A DNA stretch of 64,000 bases from Peterkaempfera sp044755465. Lineage in GTDB: Bacteria; Actinomycetota; Actinomycetes; Streptomycetales; Streptomycetaceae. A program made the translations under genes and the position numbers. Position 1 is the stretch's first letter; the number at the start of each line of letters is the position of its first letter. The DNA lies in contig NZ_JBIVRB010000008.1 of the NCBI RefSeq assembly GCF_044755465.1, positions 1 through 64,000 of the forward strand, read 5' to 3'. Shown one piece after another: positions 16,652 through 24,900 of this stretch. The notes below the pieces were generated by a model. The model was not told where the DNA came from and did no database searches. It saw only the letters and a program-made list of their open reading frames with translations.

Positions 16652-17605
16652 TCACCGCCGCGCGCCGCCCGTTCGGCCGCTCTCCGGCTGCCCGGCGTCG
16701 GCGGGGCGGCCGGCGCCGCCCTGCTCGGCAAAGGCCGGGGCCCGGGTGAGGACCAGTACGGAGGCCGCCATCAGCACCCCGCCCGCCACCGCCGGCACCA
16801 GGTGCGGCAGACCGGTGCGGACCTGCTCGTCGAAGGCGAGGACGCCCCAGAGGATGGACACCAGCGGGTCCGAGAGGGTGAGCCCCGGCTGCGCGGCGAC
16901 CAGGGTGCCCGCGTGCATCGCGGACTGGAGCAGGAACATCCCCAGCAGCCCGGAGGCGACCATGGCATACAGCGGCCAGCCGGTGAGGACCGCGCCGATC
17001 CCCTGGGCGTACCGGTCGGCCATCCCCTTGATGAGCGCAGCGGTGAGGCCGAACTGGCACCCCGCCGCCACCCCGAACGCGGCGGCCCGCCGCCCCGGGC
17101 GGCCCAGGCGGCCCCACTGGACGGCCGCCGCCACCACGGCGAGGTTGACCGTGCCGCCGATCGCCCACGCCTGCCAGGCCACGCCGTGCGGGCCGCCCGG
17201 CGAGGGCGCGAGGAAGTACAGCAGCGCGGCCAGCCCGGCGGTCATGCCCAGCGACGCCGCCCATTCGCGCCCGTGCAGCCGGGTGCGGAAGACCCGGGAG
17301 GCCAGCATCAGGGTCAGCGGCAGCTCGATGACCAGGATCGGCTCCACCACGGAGAGCTGCCCGGCGGCCAGCGCGGCGGCCTGGAGCACGAACCCGGCCG
17401 TCACCGCGGCCACCCCGGCGAACCAGACCGGCCGGTGCAGCAGGTCCGCGATCAGCCGCAGCCGCAGGCTGTCCTCGCCCGGCAGGTCCCGGTTGGCCTT
17501 GCGCTGGAGCACCGACGCCAGCGCGTTGGCGCAGGCCGCGAGCACGGCGAGGACGTAGACCAGCACTCCCCCCGCCTGCCCGGCCCGGTCGGCGGCATGC
17601 GGCAC
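16652..17605 (-). CDS. DMT/EamA-like multi-spanning membrane protein
   Basis: About 317 residues (a GTG at 17566 would give 304). Ten hydrophobic segments: VLVYVLAVLAACANALASVLQ, WFAGVAAVTAGFVLQAAALA, a VEPILVIELPLTLML helix and a second-half LLGMFLLQSAMHAGTLVAAQP / DPLVSILWGVLAFDE pair. The overall fold resembles the neighbouring protein and other actinobacterial DMT family members. Adjacent position, 79 bases apart, suggests they act together, perhaps as a heteromeric exporter or as duplicated permeases. Substrate unknown. Confidence 0.75.
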   Translation of the reverse strand: MPHAADRAGQAGGVLVYVLAVLAACANALASVLQRKANRDLPGEDSLRLRLIADLLHRPVWFAGVAAVTAGFVLQAAALAAGQLSVVEPILVIELPLTLMLASRVFRTRLHGREWAASLGMTAGLAALLYFLAPSPGGPHGVAWQAWAIGGTVNLAVVAAAVQWGRLGRPGRRAAAFGVAAGCQFGLTAALIKGMADRYAQGIGAVLTGWPLYAMVASGLLGMFLLQSAMHAGTLVAAQPGLTLSDPLVSILWGVLAFDEQVRTGLPHLVPAVAGGVLMAASVLVLTRAPAFAEQGGAGRPADAGQPESGRTGGARR

Positions 17606-17637
17606 CCGGGAGCACTCGGCCCGCTCGGGCCCCGGTC

Positions 17638-18027
17638 TCAGCCGGAGCGGCCGTTGAACTCGAAGACGAAGCCGGCCACCCCCGCCGCCACCACCCCGAT
17701 GCCGAGGACCAGCAGCCAGATGGCGAGCACGATGCCGAGCGCCGTCAGGACGGTGCCGGCGGCGGCCAGCACCGGGTAGGCACTGCGGGGCGGGAAGAAG
17801 TCCAGCGGTCCCGCGGTCTCCGCCACCTCGGCGCCCCGGCGGTCCTGCGGGCGCTGCCCGCGCCGCTGGTACTGCACCCAGAAGAAGAAGGCGACCAGGC
17901 TGGACATCAGGAAGGAGACCAGCAGCGTCACCGTCCCGGCGGTCTCGTGGGAGAGCCAGCCGTAGACCGAGGCGGTGACGGCGAAGAAGACCGCCACCCC
18001 CGTGAAGAGCACCGCCTCGCCCCTCAT
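17638..18027 (-). CDS. ctaF: Cytochrome c oxidase subunit IV (actinobacterial type)
   Basis: 129 residues, MRGEAVLFTG start, with four hydrophobic helices: two at residues 5-24 and 30-48, a basic cytoplasmic loop (QYQRRGQRPQDRRG), and two at the C-terminus. Actinobacterial CtaF proteins have this size and topology. Its ATG overlaps the ctaD stop (ATGA). No ctaC (subunit II) or ctaE (subunit III) lies nearby, so this pair must borrow subunits from the main cta-qcr locus or be an accessory oxidase set. Confidence 0.85.
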   Translation of the reverse strand: MRGEAVLFTGVAVFFAVTASVYGWLSHETAGTVTLLVSFLMSSLVAFFFWVQYQRRGQRPQDRRGAEVAETAGPLDFFPPRSAYPVLAAAGTVLTALGIVLAIWLLVLGIGVVAAGVAGFVFEFNGRSG

Positions 18028-19727
18028 GAGCCGGACTCCAGCGGCTGCACGGTCGCCACGGCCTCGGGCGTGCCGACCTCGGGGTGGTGCAGGTCGAACG
18101 CCGGGGATTCGGAGCGGATGCGCGGCAGCGCGTGGAAGTTGTGGCGCGGCGGCGGGCAGGAGGTGGCCCACTCCAGCGAGCGGCCGTAGCCCCACGGGTC
18201 GTCCTCGGTGACCCGGGCGCCGTGCCGGGCGGTGCGCCAGACGTTGTAGAGGAACGGCAGCGTGGAGAGCCCCAGCAGGAAGGCGCCGATGGAGGAGACG
18301 GTGTTGAGCGTGGTGAAGCCGTCGGACGCCAGGTAGTCGGCGTACCGGCGGGGCATGCCCTCGGCGCCCAGCCAGTGCTGGACCAGGAAGGTGGTGTGGA
18401 AGCCGGCGAAGAGCGTCCAGAAGTGGATCTTCCCCAGCCGCTCGTCCAGCATCTTGCCGGTCATCTTCGGCCACCAGAAGTAGAAGCCGCCGAAGGTCGC
18501 GAAGACCACCGTGCCGAAGACCACGTAGTGGAAGTGGGCCACCACGAAGTAGGTGTCCGAGACATGGAAGTCGACCGGCGGCGAGGCCAGCAGCACCCCG
18601 GTGAGGCCACCGAAGAGGAAGGTCACCAGGAAGCCCACCGCCCAGAGCATCGGCGTCTCGAAGCTCAGCGAGCCGTGCCACATGGTGCCGATCCAGTTGA
18701 AGAACTTCACCCCGGTGGGCACCGCGATCAGGAACGACATCAGGGAGAAGAACGGCAGCAGCACCTGCCCGGTGACGAACATGTGGTGTGCCCAGACCGT
18801 CATGGACAGCCCGGTGATGCTGACGGTGGCGCCGATCAGCCCGTAGTAGCCGAAGGTCGGTTTGCGGCTGAAGACCGGCAGGATCTCGGTGACGATGCCG
18901 AAGAACGGCAGCGCGATGATGTACACCTCCGGATGGCCGAAGAACCAGAAGAGGTGCTGCCACAGCATGGCGCCGCCGTTGGACGGGTCGAAGACATGGG
19001 CGCCGAGCTTGCGGTCCGCCTCCAGACCCAGCAGGGCGGCGGTGAGGACCGGGAACGCCAGCACGCCCATCACCGAGGTGAACAGCACGTTCCAGGTGAA
19101 GATCGGCATCCGGAAGAGGGTCATCCCCGGCGCCCGCAGGCAGGTGATGGTGGTGATGAAGTTGACCGAGCCGAGGATGGTGCTCAAGCCCGCGACCACC
19201 AGGCCCATCACCCACAGGTCGCCGCCCAGCCCCGGGCTGCGGATCGGCCCGCTGAGCGGCGTGTAGGCGAACCAGCCGAAGTCGGCCGCGCCGCCCGGGG
19301 CGAGGAAGCCGCTGAGCACCATCAGCCCGCCGAACAGGAACACCCAGTAGGTGAAGGCGTTGAGCCGGGGGAAGGCCACATCGGGGGCGCCGATCTGGAG
19401 CGGCATAATGGCGTTGCCGAAGCCGGTGAAGGTCGGCGTGGCGAACAGCAGCAGCATGATTGTGCCGTGGATGGTGAACAGCTGGTTGTACTGCTCGGCG
19501 GTGATCAGCTGGAGGCCGGGCCTGGCCAGCTCGGCGCGCATCAGCATCGCCATCACCCCGGCGGCCAGGAAGAACCCGAACGCGGTCACCAGGTAGAGGT
19601 TGCCGATCACCTTGTGGTCGGTGGTCGTCAGCCAGCGTACGACGGCCGAGCCCTGGCGGATGTGCGGCTCCCCCGGGTCCGGCCGGTCCCGCTCCGGCCG
19701 GTCGGACGCCTTCTCCACCACCGCCAC
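18024..19727 (-). CDS. ctaD: Cytochrome c oxidase subunit I (aa3 type)
   Basis: 567 residues with twelve transmembrane helices. Haem and CuB ligands are present: FTIHGTIMLLLF (haem a His), FWFFGHPEVYIIALP (CuB His and the cross-linked Tyr), WAHHMF (paired CuB His), and HFHYVVFG (haem a3 and haem a His). The K-channel segment around SRKPTFGYYG is intact, so it should be catalytically competent. It is coupled to ctaF only, which marks it as a likely second ctaD paralogue rather than the housekeeping copy. Its location downstream of the hydrogenase operon suggests a possible electron sink for H2 oxidation, as inference. Confidence 0.95.
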   Translation of the reverse strand: MAVVEKASDRPERDRPDPGEPHIRQGSAVVRWLTTTDHKVIGNLYLVTAFGFFLAAGVMAMLMRAELARPGLQLITAEQYNQLFTIHGTIMLLLFATPTFTGFGNAIMPLQIGAPDVAFPRLNAFTYWVFLFGGLMVLSGFLAPGGAADFGWFAYTPLSGPIRSPGLGGDLWVMGLVVAGLSTILGSVNFITTITCLRAPGMTLFRMPIFTWNVLFTSVMGVLAFPVLTAALLGLEADRKLGAHVFDPSNGGAMLWQHLFWFFGHPEVYIIALPFFGIVTEILPVFSRKPTFGYYGLIGATVSITGLSMTVWAHHMFVTGQVLLPFFSLMSFLIAVPTGVKFFNWIGTMWHGSLSFETPMLWAVGFLVTFLFGGLTGVLLASPPVDFHVSDTYFVVAHFHYVVFGTVVFATFGGFYFWWPKMTGKMLDERLGKIHFWTLFAGFHTTFLVQHWLGAEGMPRRYADYLASDGFTTLNTVSSIGAFLLGLSTLPFLYNVWRTARHGARVTEDDPWGYGRSLEWATSCPPPRHNFHALPRIRSESPAFDLHHPEVGTPEAVATVQPLESGS

Positions 19728-19842
19728 GGCAGACCCTCCCTCCGCTGCCGGGGCCGCCGCCCCGGACCCCGCGATCCGCCCGTGACCGGGCGGGGAACGG
19801 GCAATGCGTTCCCGACCCGGCCGATGTCAAACACGCTCCGTA

Positions 19843-20601
19843 TCAGGGCCGGGCACTCGCCGTCACGGGCAGCCGGTGGCCGACGCCGTGTTCGACCAGC
19901 GGGCCCGGCTGCCAGCCCTGGCGGCGGCAGTGCGCGACCAGCGCCGGCAGGGCGCCGAGCGCGGCCCGCCAGGAGTCCGGTGCGCTGGTCCGGTCGGAGT
20001 CGTGCAGCAGTACGGTGCCGCCGCCGCGCAGGTCGCGCAGCAGCGCGGCCAGGACGGAGTCCGGCGTGGCGGCGGCGGTCCAGTCCCGCCCCCAGGCCGA
20101 CCAGAGGACCGGCCGCAGCCCCGCCCGCCGGGCGGCGGCCCACCGGCCGCCGGTGAGGATGCCGTACGGCGGCCGGTACCAGCGGCAGTCCGCCCCGGCC
20201 GCCGCCCGGACCGCGTCGGCCGCGCGGGCGATCTCGCGGCGGTCCCGCAGCGGCGCGGGCAGCCACGGCCGGGTGTGGGTCCAGCCGTGTACGGCCAGTT
20301 CATGGCCGTGGTCGGCGATGGCGGCGCACAGTCCCGGGTACCGCCGGACGGCGTCCCCGAGGACGAAGAAGGTGGCCCGTACCGCCAGCCGGTCCAGGGC
20401 GGCCAGGAACTGCGGCGTGGAGCGCGGGTCCGGGCCGTCGTCGAAGGTGAGCGCCACATGGTCGGGCCGGCCCTGGCCGGACAGCCCCGGCAGCAGCCGC
20501 CGTACGGGGGGCAGCCAGCTGCCCGCCGGGCCGAGGTGCCCGGCCGCCGCCAGCAGCGGCAGCGCGGCGGGCAGCACGGCGCGGGCCGGTACGGGTGCCA
20601 T
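19843..20601 (-). CDS. Polysaccharide deacetylase (NodB-homology, CE4)
   Basis: 252 residues. NodB motifs in order: VALTFDDGPDPRST (catalytic Asp and metal Asp), HELAVHGWTHTRPW (metal His pair), WYRPPYGI (Arg and Pro), WSAWGRDW and TVLLHDSD (catalytic His). An N-terminal Ala/Leu-rich segment (residues 5-25) may be a signal anchor. It overlaps the SDR gene by one base (TGATG), so the two are co-transcribed. It probably deacetylates a cell-wall or extracellular amino sugar polymer. Confidence 0.9.
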   Translation of the reverse strand: MAPVPARAVLPAALPLLAAAGHLGPAGSWLPPVRRLLPGLSGQGRPDHVALTFDDGPDPRSTPQFLAALDRLAVRATFFVLGDAVRRYPGLCAAIADHGHELAVHGWTHTRPWLPAPLRDRREIARAADAVRAAAGADCRWYRPPYGILTGGRWAAARRAGLRPVLWSAWGRDWTAAATPDSVLAALLRDLRGGGTVLLHDSDRTSAPDSWRAALGALPALVAHCRRQGWQPGPLVEHGVGHRLPVTASARP

Positions 20602-21461
20602 CAGCCGAACCGGGCGGCCAGCCGGTGGTACAGCCCGGGGGCCGCGCCGCGCAGCCGGGCCGGCAGCCGCAGCCAGCCGGGGACGAACACCTCCGGGGTG
20701 CCGTGCAGCACCGCCGCCCGGACCGCGTCGGCCACCCGGGCCGGCGGGATCGGGCGCGGCCGGGAGCGCCGGTAGGGGGCGCCGCGCCGGGCGAAGAACG
20801 GGGTGTCCACCACGCCCGGGACGACCAGGGAGATCCGGACGCCCGTCCCGGCCAGCTCATAGCGCAGGCTCTCCGCGAAGACGCCGACGGCTGCCTTGGC
20901 GGCCGAGTACACCGCCTCCTCCCGTACCGCCACCGCGCCGGCGATCGAACCCACCAGCACCACCTGGCCGCTGCCGCGCGCCACCATCTGCGGCAGCACC
21001 AGCCGGACCAGCTGGACGACGGACGCCAGGTCGACGGTGAGCACCTGGTGGATCGCGGCGGCGGGCATCGCGGTGAACGGCCCGGCCCAGCCGACCCCGG
21101 CGCCGGCCACCAGCAGGTCCACCCGGCCGACGGCCGCCAGCGCCTGGTCGGCCAGCAGGGCGCAGCCGCCGGGCGCGGCGAGGTCGGCGGGCAGCGGGAG
21201 GCCGCCGGTGGCGGCGGCGACCCGGTCGAGCCGGGGGCGGTCGCGGCCGCTGAGCAGCAGCCGCCAGCCGCCGTCGGCGGCGAACCGGGCGGCGACGGCG
21301 GCGCCGATGCCCGAGGAGGCGCCGGTGATCAGGGCGACCGGCTGCCGGGCGGGCGGGGGGCCGGTGGGCGGCCGGGAGCCGCCGCCCGGGTCGGGTGCGG
21401 GGGCCGTGGCGGTGCCCGTGCCGTGGCGGGCCGGGGTGTTCCAGGACGGGTCAGCCCCCAC
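20601..21461 (-). CDS. Short-chain dehydrogenase/reductase
   Basis: 286 residues. After a Pro/Gly-rich N-terminal extension (1-40) come the Rossmann signature ALITGASSGIG, DLLVAGAGVGW, the catalytic Ser in LVGSIAG, and YSAAKAAVG (Tyr and Lys). The tail VFVPGWLRLPARLRGAAPGLYHRL resembles membrane-associated SDRs acting on lipids or isoprenoids. It heads a two-gene unit with the deacetylase. Substrate unknown. Confidence 0.85.
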   Translation of the reverse strand: MGADPSWNTPARHGTGTATAPAPDPGGGSRPPTGPPPARQPVALITGASSGIGAAVAARFAADGGWRLLLSGRDRPRLDRVAAATGGLPLPADLAAPGGCALLADQALAAVGRVDLLVAGAGVGWAGPFTAMPAAAIHQVLTVDLASVVQLVRLVLPQMVARGSGQVVLVGSIAGAVAVREEAVYSAAKAAVGVFAESLRYELAGTGVRISLVVPGVVDTPFFARRGAPYRRSRPRPIPPARVADAVRAAVLHGTPEVFVPGWLRLPARLRGAAPGLYHRLAARFG

Positions 21462-21474
21462 GCGGCGGCCTCCT

Positions 21475-21570
21475 TGTCTCGGGCGGGTGCGGGTCTCGGG
21501 CGGGTGCGGGTCTCGGACGGGTGCGGTCCGGCCCGGGTCTCGGTCCGGCCCGGGTCTCGGGCGGGTCCGC
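21475..21570. repeat. Tandem ggtctcgggcgggtgcg-type repeats in a divergent promoter region
   Basis: Between the SDR (minus) and glycosyltransferase (plus), the motif gggtctcgggcgggtgcg recurs about three times and a gtccggcccgggtctcgg variant twice, giving steps of 16-18 bp. Any promoters for the two genes must lie within or beside the array. Confidence 0.75.
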
Positions 21571-21731
21571 AGGGGTATCCGCTGCGTGGCGGGTTAAACC
21601 CGCACGGCCACGGCGGGCGGTCCCGGGTTTCGGGGCCGCCGGGGTGGACACCCGGGTCCGATCGGTCCGCCGCCCGTCCGCGCCGGCGGCCGGTGCCGTA
21701 CGCCCGCCTTGTCGAGAGGGGAGAGCCGGCC

Positions 21732-22871
21732 GTGGGACAGCGATTCCTGATCCTGAGCGCCCGCATGGGGGCCGGCCATGACGCGGTCGCGGCGGAGCTG
21801 GCCGGGCGGCTGGTGCGGCAGGGCCACCGGGTGCAGCGGGCGGACGTCCTCGACCTGCTGCCGGCCGGGCTCGGCGGCGCGCTGGAGGCCGGCTACCGGA
21901 CGGCGGTCAGCCGGCTGCCGTGGGCCTATGCGGCGGTGTACGCGGCGTTCTTCCGCTCCGGCGGCGGCCGCCGGCCCGGCAGCGCCCCGCTGGCCGCGCT
22001 GGCGGAGGAGCGGCTGCTGGCGCTGGTGCGGCAGCAGCGGCCGGACGCCGTGGTGCCGGTCTTCCACCTCGCCGCACAGCTCACCGGCCGGCTGCGGGTC
22101 CAGGGCAGGCTGGCGGTGCCCAGTACGGTGCTGGTCACCGACTTCGCCGTGCACCGGCAGTGGCTGCACCCCGGCAACGACCGCCATCTGTGCGTCTGCC
22201 CGCAGGCCGCCGCCGAGGCGGGGCGGGCGACCGGCCGCCCGGTGGCGGCGCCGGGGCCGGTGGTACCGGCCGGGTTCGGGGGGCGGGCGGCCGGGGCCGA
22301 CCGGTGGCGCTGGCTGCTGCGGGAGCGGGGGGCGGGCCGGGTGCCGGTGCTGCTCTCCGCCGGGCTGTGGGGCACCGGGTCACGGCTGCCGGGCACCTCC
22401 GTGCTGCTGCGGCGGGCCGGGTATCTGCCGGTGGTGCTGTGCGGCCGCAACGACGGGCTGCGGGCCAGGCTGGACCGGCTGCCGGGGGTGTGGGCGCTGG
22501 GCTGGGTGGCGGACCTGCCCGGGTTGATGGCCGCCTGCGGGGCGCTGGTGGACAACGCGGCCGGTCAGACGGCGGTGCAGGCGCTGGCGGCGGGCCTGCC
22601 GGTGGTCGGCTACCGGCCGATCCCGGGCCATGGCGCCGAGGGGGTGCGCCGGATGGCGGAGATCGGCGTGGCCGAGCAGCCGCGCGACCCGTGGGAGTTG
22701 GTGGCCGCCCTGGACGCCCTCTCCCCCGCCGGGGCCGTCCGCGACGCCCGGATCGGCAACGGCCGCGCGCTGTTCACCGGCGACGCGGCCGAGCTGCTCG
22801 CCGTCCCGCCGGGCGGCCTCGCCGCCGCCCGTGAGGGCGGTACGACCGGTACCGGCGGCCGGTGGCGCTGA
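21732..22871 (+). CDS. MGDG-synthase-like glycosyltransferase (GT28 fold)
   Basis: 379 residues. The N-terminal half matches the MGDG synthase domain: ILSARMGAGHDAVAAELAGRL, VQRADVLDLLP, and LVTDFAVHRQWLHPGNDRHLCVCP, where acceptor lipid binding is expected. The C-terminal half has the GT28 nucleotide-sugar region: LLSAGLWGTG, VVLCGRNDGLR, and the D-N-A-A-G-Q-T-A loop with IPGHGAEGVRRM. GTG at 21732 follows GAGAGGGGAGAG with good spacing; longer upstream reading would cross the repeat-rich promoter. It likely glycosylates diacylglycerol or another lipid in the membrane. Confidence 0.85.
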   Translation: MGQRFLILSARMGAGHDAVAAELAGRLVRQGHRVQRADVLDLLPAGLGGALEAGYRTAVSRLPWAYAAVYAAFFRSGGGRRPGSAPLAALAEERLLALVRQQRPDAVVPVFHLAAQLTGRLRVQGRLAVPSTVLVTDFAVHRQWLHPGNDRHLCVCPQAAAEAGRATGRPVAAPGPVVPAGFGGRAAGADRWRWLLRERGAGRVPVLLSAGLWGTGSRLPGTSVLLRRAGYLPVVLCGRNDGLRARLDRLPGVWALGWVADLPGLMAACGALVDNAAGQTAVQALAAGLPVVGYRPIPGHGAEGVRRMAEIGVAEQPRDPWELVAALDALSPAGAVRDARIGNGRALFTGDAAELLAVPPGGLAAAREGGTTGTGGRWR

Positions 22872-22906
22872 GCGGGCGGCACGGCGCTCCCGGCCGCCGC
22901 CGGTGG

Positions 22907-23260
22907 TCACCCCTCCGGATACAGCGGGTGGGGGTGCGGAGGCTCCAGGTGGCTGATGATCTGGACCAGGGCGGCGCGCTGGTCGGGGTGCAGATCGCGG
23001 ACCTGGTCGTGCTCCTTGATGTGGGCGCTCCTCAGCAGTTCGTGCGCGGTCAGCGCGCCCATCCCGGGCAGGGCCCGCAGCAGCGAGGAGACCGGCGCGG
23101 TGGCCGCCGTCTCGTCGCCGAGGTCGGCGTCGCGCAGTGCCCGGGTCAGGGCGAGCACCCCGTCGGTGGAGATGGCGCTGAGCAGCGCCCCACGGGTGTG
23201 CGGGTGGACGGCCGCCAGGGCGGAGGCCGCTTCGGAGTCGCCAGGATTGCGGTGGTTCAT
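22907..23260 (-). CDS. Integration host factor-like nucleoid protein (actinobacterial type)
   Basis: 117 residues. The region VSSLLRALPGMGALTAHELL followed by QVRDLHPDQRAALVQII matches the helix-two-turns-helix DNA-binding core of actinobacterial mIHF/sIHF proteins, with VSALLESLPGVGK-like spacing. It lacks the usual basic N-terminal arm and instead has an acidic/alanine-rich N-terminus (1-55) plus a Pro/His C-terminal tail, so it is a divergent paralogue. AAGGAGG lies upstream of the ATG. It probably bends or bridges DNA; targets unknown. Confidence 0.8.
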   Translation of the reverse strand: MNHRNPGDSEAASALAAVHPHTRGALLSAISTDGVLALTRALRDADLGDETAATAPVSSLLRALPGMGALTAHELLRSAHIKEHDQVRDLHPDQRAALVQIISHLEPPHPHPLYPEG

Positions 23261-23358
23261 ACCTTGCCTCCTTGTCGACTCAGCCCTACCCGGCTTCACC
23301 CGCCGCAAAGGTGCCACGCCGCACGCTCGGCACCCCTGCGGCGGGAGTGCGGGGCCGG

Positions 23359-24021
23359 TCAGAGCGCCCCGGCCTCGGAGGTGGCGGCGGGCACCTCGAA
23401 CCGGGCGAGGCCACGGCCGGCGACCAGCCGGGCGCTGCCGTCGTCCAGCCGGTAGGAGAGCCCGACCACCGCTGTCCGGCCCGCTGCGACCTGCTCGGCC
23501 AGCACCCGGGAGCGCTCCAGCAGCAGGTCGACGGTGCAGCGGATGTGCTCGTCCACGATGTCGTCCCGGCGGGTGATCCCGGCCGCGCGCGCGGACAGCA
23601 CGCTGGGGGTGACCCGCTCCACCACGTCCCGGACGTACCCGGGCGCCGGCAGCCCGCCCTCCAGCGCGTCGCACGCCGCACCGACCGCGCCGCAGGAGTC
23701 ATGGCCGAGCACCACGACCAGGCGGCATTCCAGCAGGCTCACCCCGTACTCGACGCTGCCGAGCACCTCCGGGCCGAGGACGTGCCCCGCCGTACGGACC
23801 ACGAAGAGGTCACCGAGCCCCCGGTCGAAGATGATCTCGGCGGCGAGCCGGGAGTCGGAGCAGCCGAAGAGGACCGCGAAGGGGTTCTGCACGGGCGCGA
23901 GCGAGGCCCGGCGCTCAGCGTCCTGGTTGGGGTGCTCCGGAGCGCCCGACACGAATCGCCGGTTGCCCGCGAGCAGCATCTCCAGTACGTCGTCCGGTAC
24001 GGGAGTTCGAGAGATCGCCAT
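23359..24021 (-). CDS. Beta-class carbonic anhydrase
   Basis: 220 residues. Zinc ligands and the catalytic dyad are visible: FGCSDSRLAAEI (Cys and Asp-Arg pair) and LVVVLGHDSCGAVGAA (His and Cys, four residues apart). Length and motif spacing fit bacterial beta-CAs that interconvert CO2 and bicarbonate in the cytoplasm. The ATG start is 42 bases downstream of a small acidic protein gene on the same strand. Confidence 0.95.
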   Translation of the reverse strand: MAISRTPVPDDVLEMLLAGNRRFVSGAPEHPNQDAERRASLAPVQNPFAVLFGCSDSRLAAEIIFDRGLGDLFVVRTAGHVLGPEVLGSVEYGVSLLECRLVVVLGHDSCGAVGAACDALEGGLPAPGYVRDVVERVTPSVLSARAAGITRRDDIVDEHIRCTVDLLLERSRVLAEQVAAGRTAVVGLSYRLDDGSARLVAGRGLARFEVPAATSEAGAL

Positions 24022-24063
24022 ACCCGCAGAATACGCAGGTCGGCGCCGGTTTGCCGGACATTC

Positions 24064-24216
24064 TCACTCTTCGAAGTCGGCGCCCTCGGCCTGCGAGGTG
24101 TCCTGGGCGTGGGCGGTCTGCTCCGAGGTGGTGTCCTCGACGGCCGGTTCGGTCGGCTGGTCGGGGGCGGATTCCGGCGCCTCGGCGGGCTGTTCACCTG
24201 GCTGCTGCTGGGTCAT
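24064..24216 (-). CDS. Small acidic disordered protein upstream of carbonic anhydrase
   Basis: 50 residues, MTQQQPGEQPAEAPESAPDQ at the start and ending GADFEE. It is acidic, Gln/Pro/Glu-rich, with no hydrophobic core, so it is probably disordered. Support comes from a GGGAGG ribosome site four bases before the ATG, coding-like third-position GC and co-orientation with the carbonic anhydrase gene 42 bases away. No family is recognised. Confidence 0.6.
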   Translation of the reverse strand: MTQQQPGEQPAEAPESAPDQPTEPAVEDTTSEQTAHAQDTSQAEGADFEE

Positions 24217-24322
24217 CACGCCTCCCGGGGGAGGTAAGAGGGACGGACTGACCCTTCCAGCATGCCTCTGCCGATCCGGTGGCCGCCACAGCCGCCGCCC
24301 GCGCCCGACGTGGAGGGTCGGC

Positions 24323-24745
24323 TCAGAAGTCGAAGGCGTCGCCCCGGGCGGTGAGCAGCGCGCAGCGGTTGTGGAAGGTCTCCCGGTAGGAGACCCGCCT
24401 GCCCTGCCACACGCCGTCGGCGGTGGCCGTCACCGGGTCGACCAGGGCCGGGCAGCGGCGCTGGCGCCCGTGCAGCGCGGCGGGGTCGCCGGCGGCGGCC
24501 CGCAGCGCGGTGCAGGCCCGCTGCGGCGCCGGGTGGGTGCCGGACGGGGTGGGGGCGCAGCTGAGCGTCACGGCGCGGGAGACCGGGGCGGCCGCGTCGC
24601 GGCCGTCGCCGGGTCCGACGGCCAGCACCAGGGCGGACGGCGGGTAGAGGGCGGTCGGGGCGGCGGCGGCCCCGGCGGTGCCCAGCAGGGGGGTGGTCGC
24701 CAGCAGGGCGGCGGTCAGGATCGTGGTGCGTACGCGGTCGCGCAT
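24323..24745 (-). CDS. Secreted subtilisin inhibitor-like (SSI) protein
   Basis: 140 residues with a signal peptide (RTTILTAALLATTPLLGTAGAAAA) and an SSI domain: LYPPSALVLAVGPGDGRD, VTLSCAPTPSGTHPAPQRAC, and DGVWQGRRVSYRETFHNRC. The four cysteines for two disulfides are in place. The reactive-site loop reads CPALVDP where SSI has CPMVYDP, placing Ala at P1 and Leu at P1'. SSI proteins inhibit subtilisin- or transglutaminase-activating proteases outside the cell. Confidence 0.93.
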   Translation of the reverse strand: MRDRVRTTILTAALLATTPLLGTAGAAAAPTALYPPSALVLAVGPGDGRDAAAPVSRAVTLSCAPTPSGTHPAPQRACTALRAAAGDPAALHGRQRRCPALVDPVTATADGVWQGRRVSYRETFHNRCALLTARGDAFDF

Positions 24746-24900
24746 GTCGGCCCCTTGTCGGCGGAAGGCTGCCAGTCTTCCGCCGGGCGGGGTGAGCGGC
24801 CGTCAGCCGGGGCCGCGCCGACCGGTGTTGACCGATGACGGTCGAAGCCGATCGGAGCCGACACCGGACGACCGTTCACGGGCGAGTGGGCGGGGCCTGG

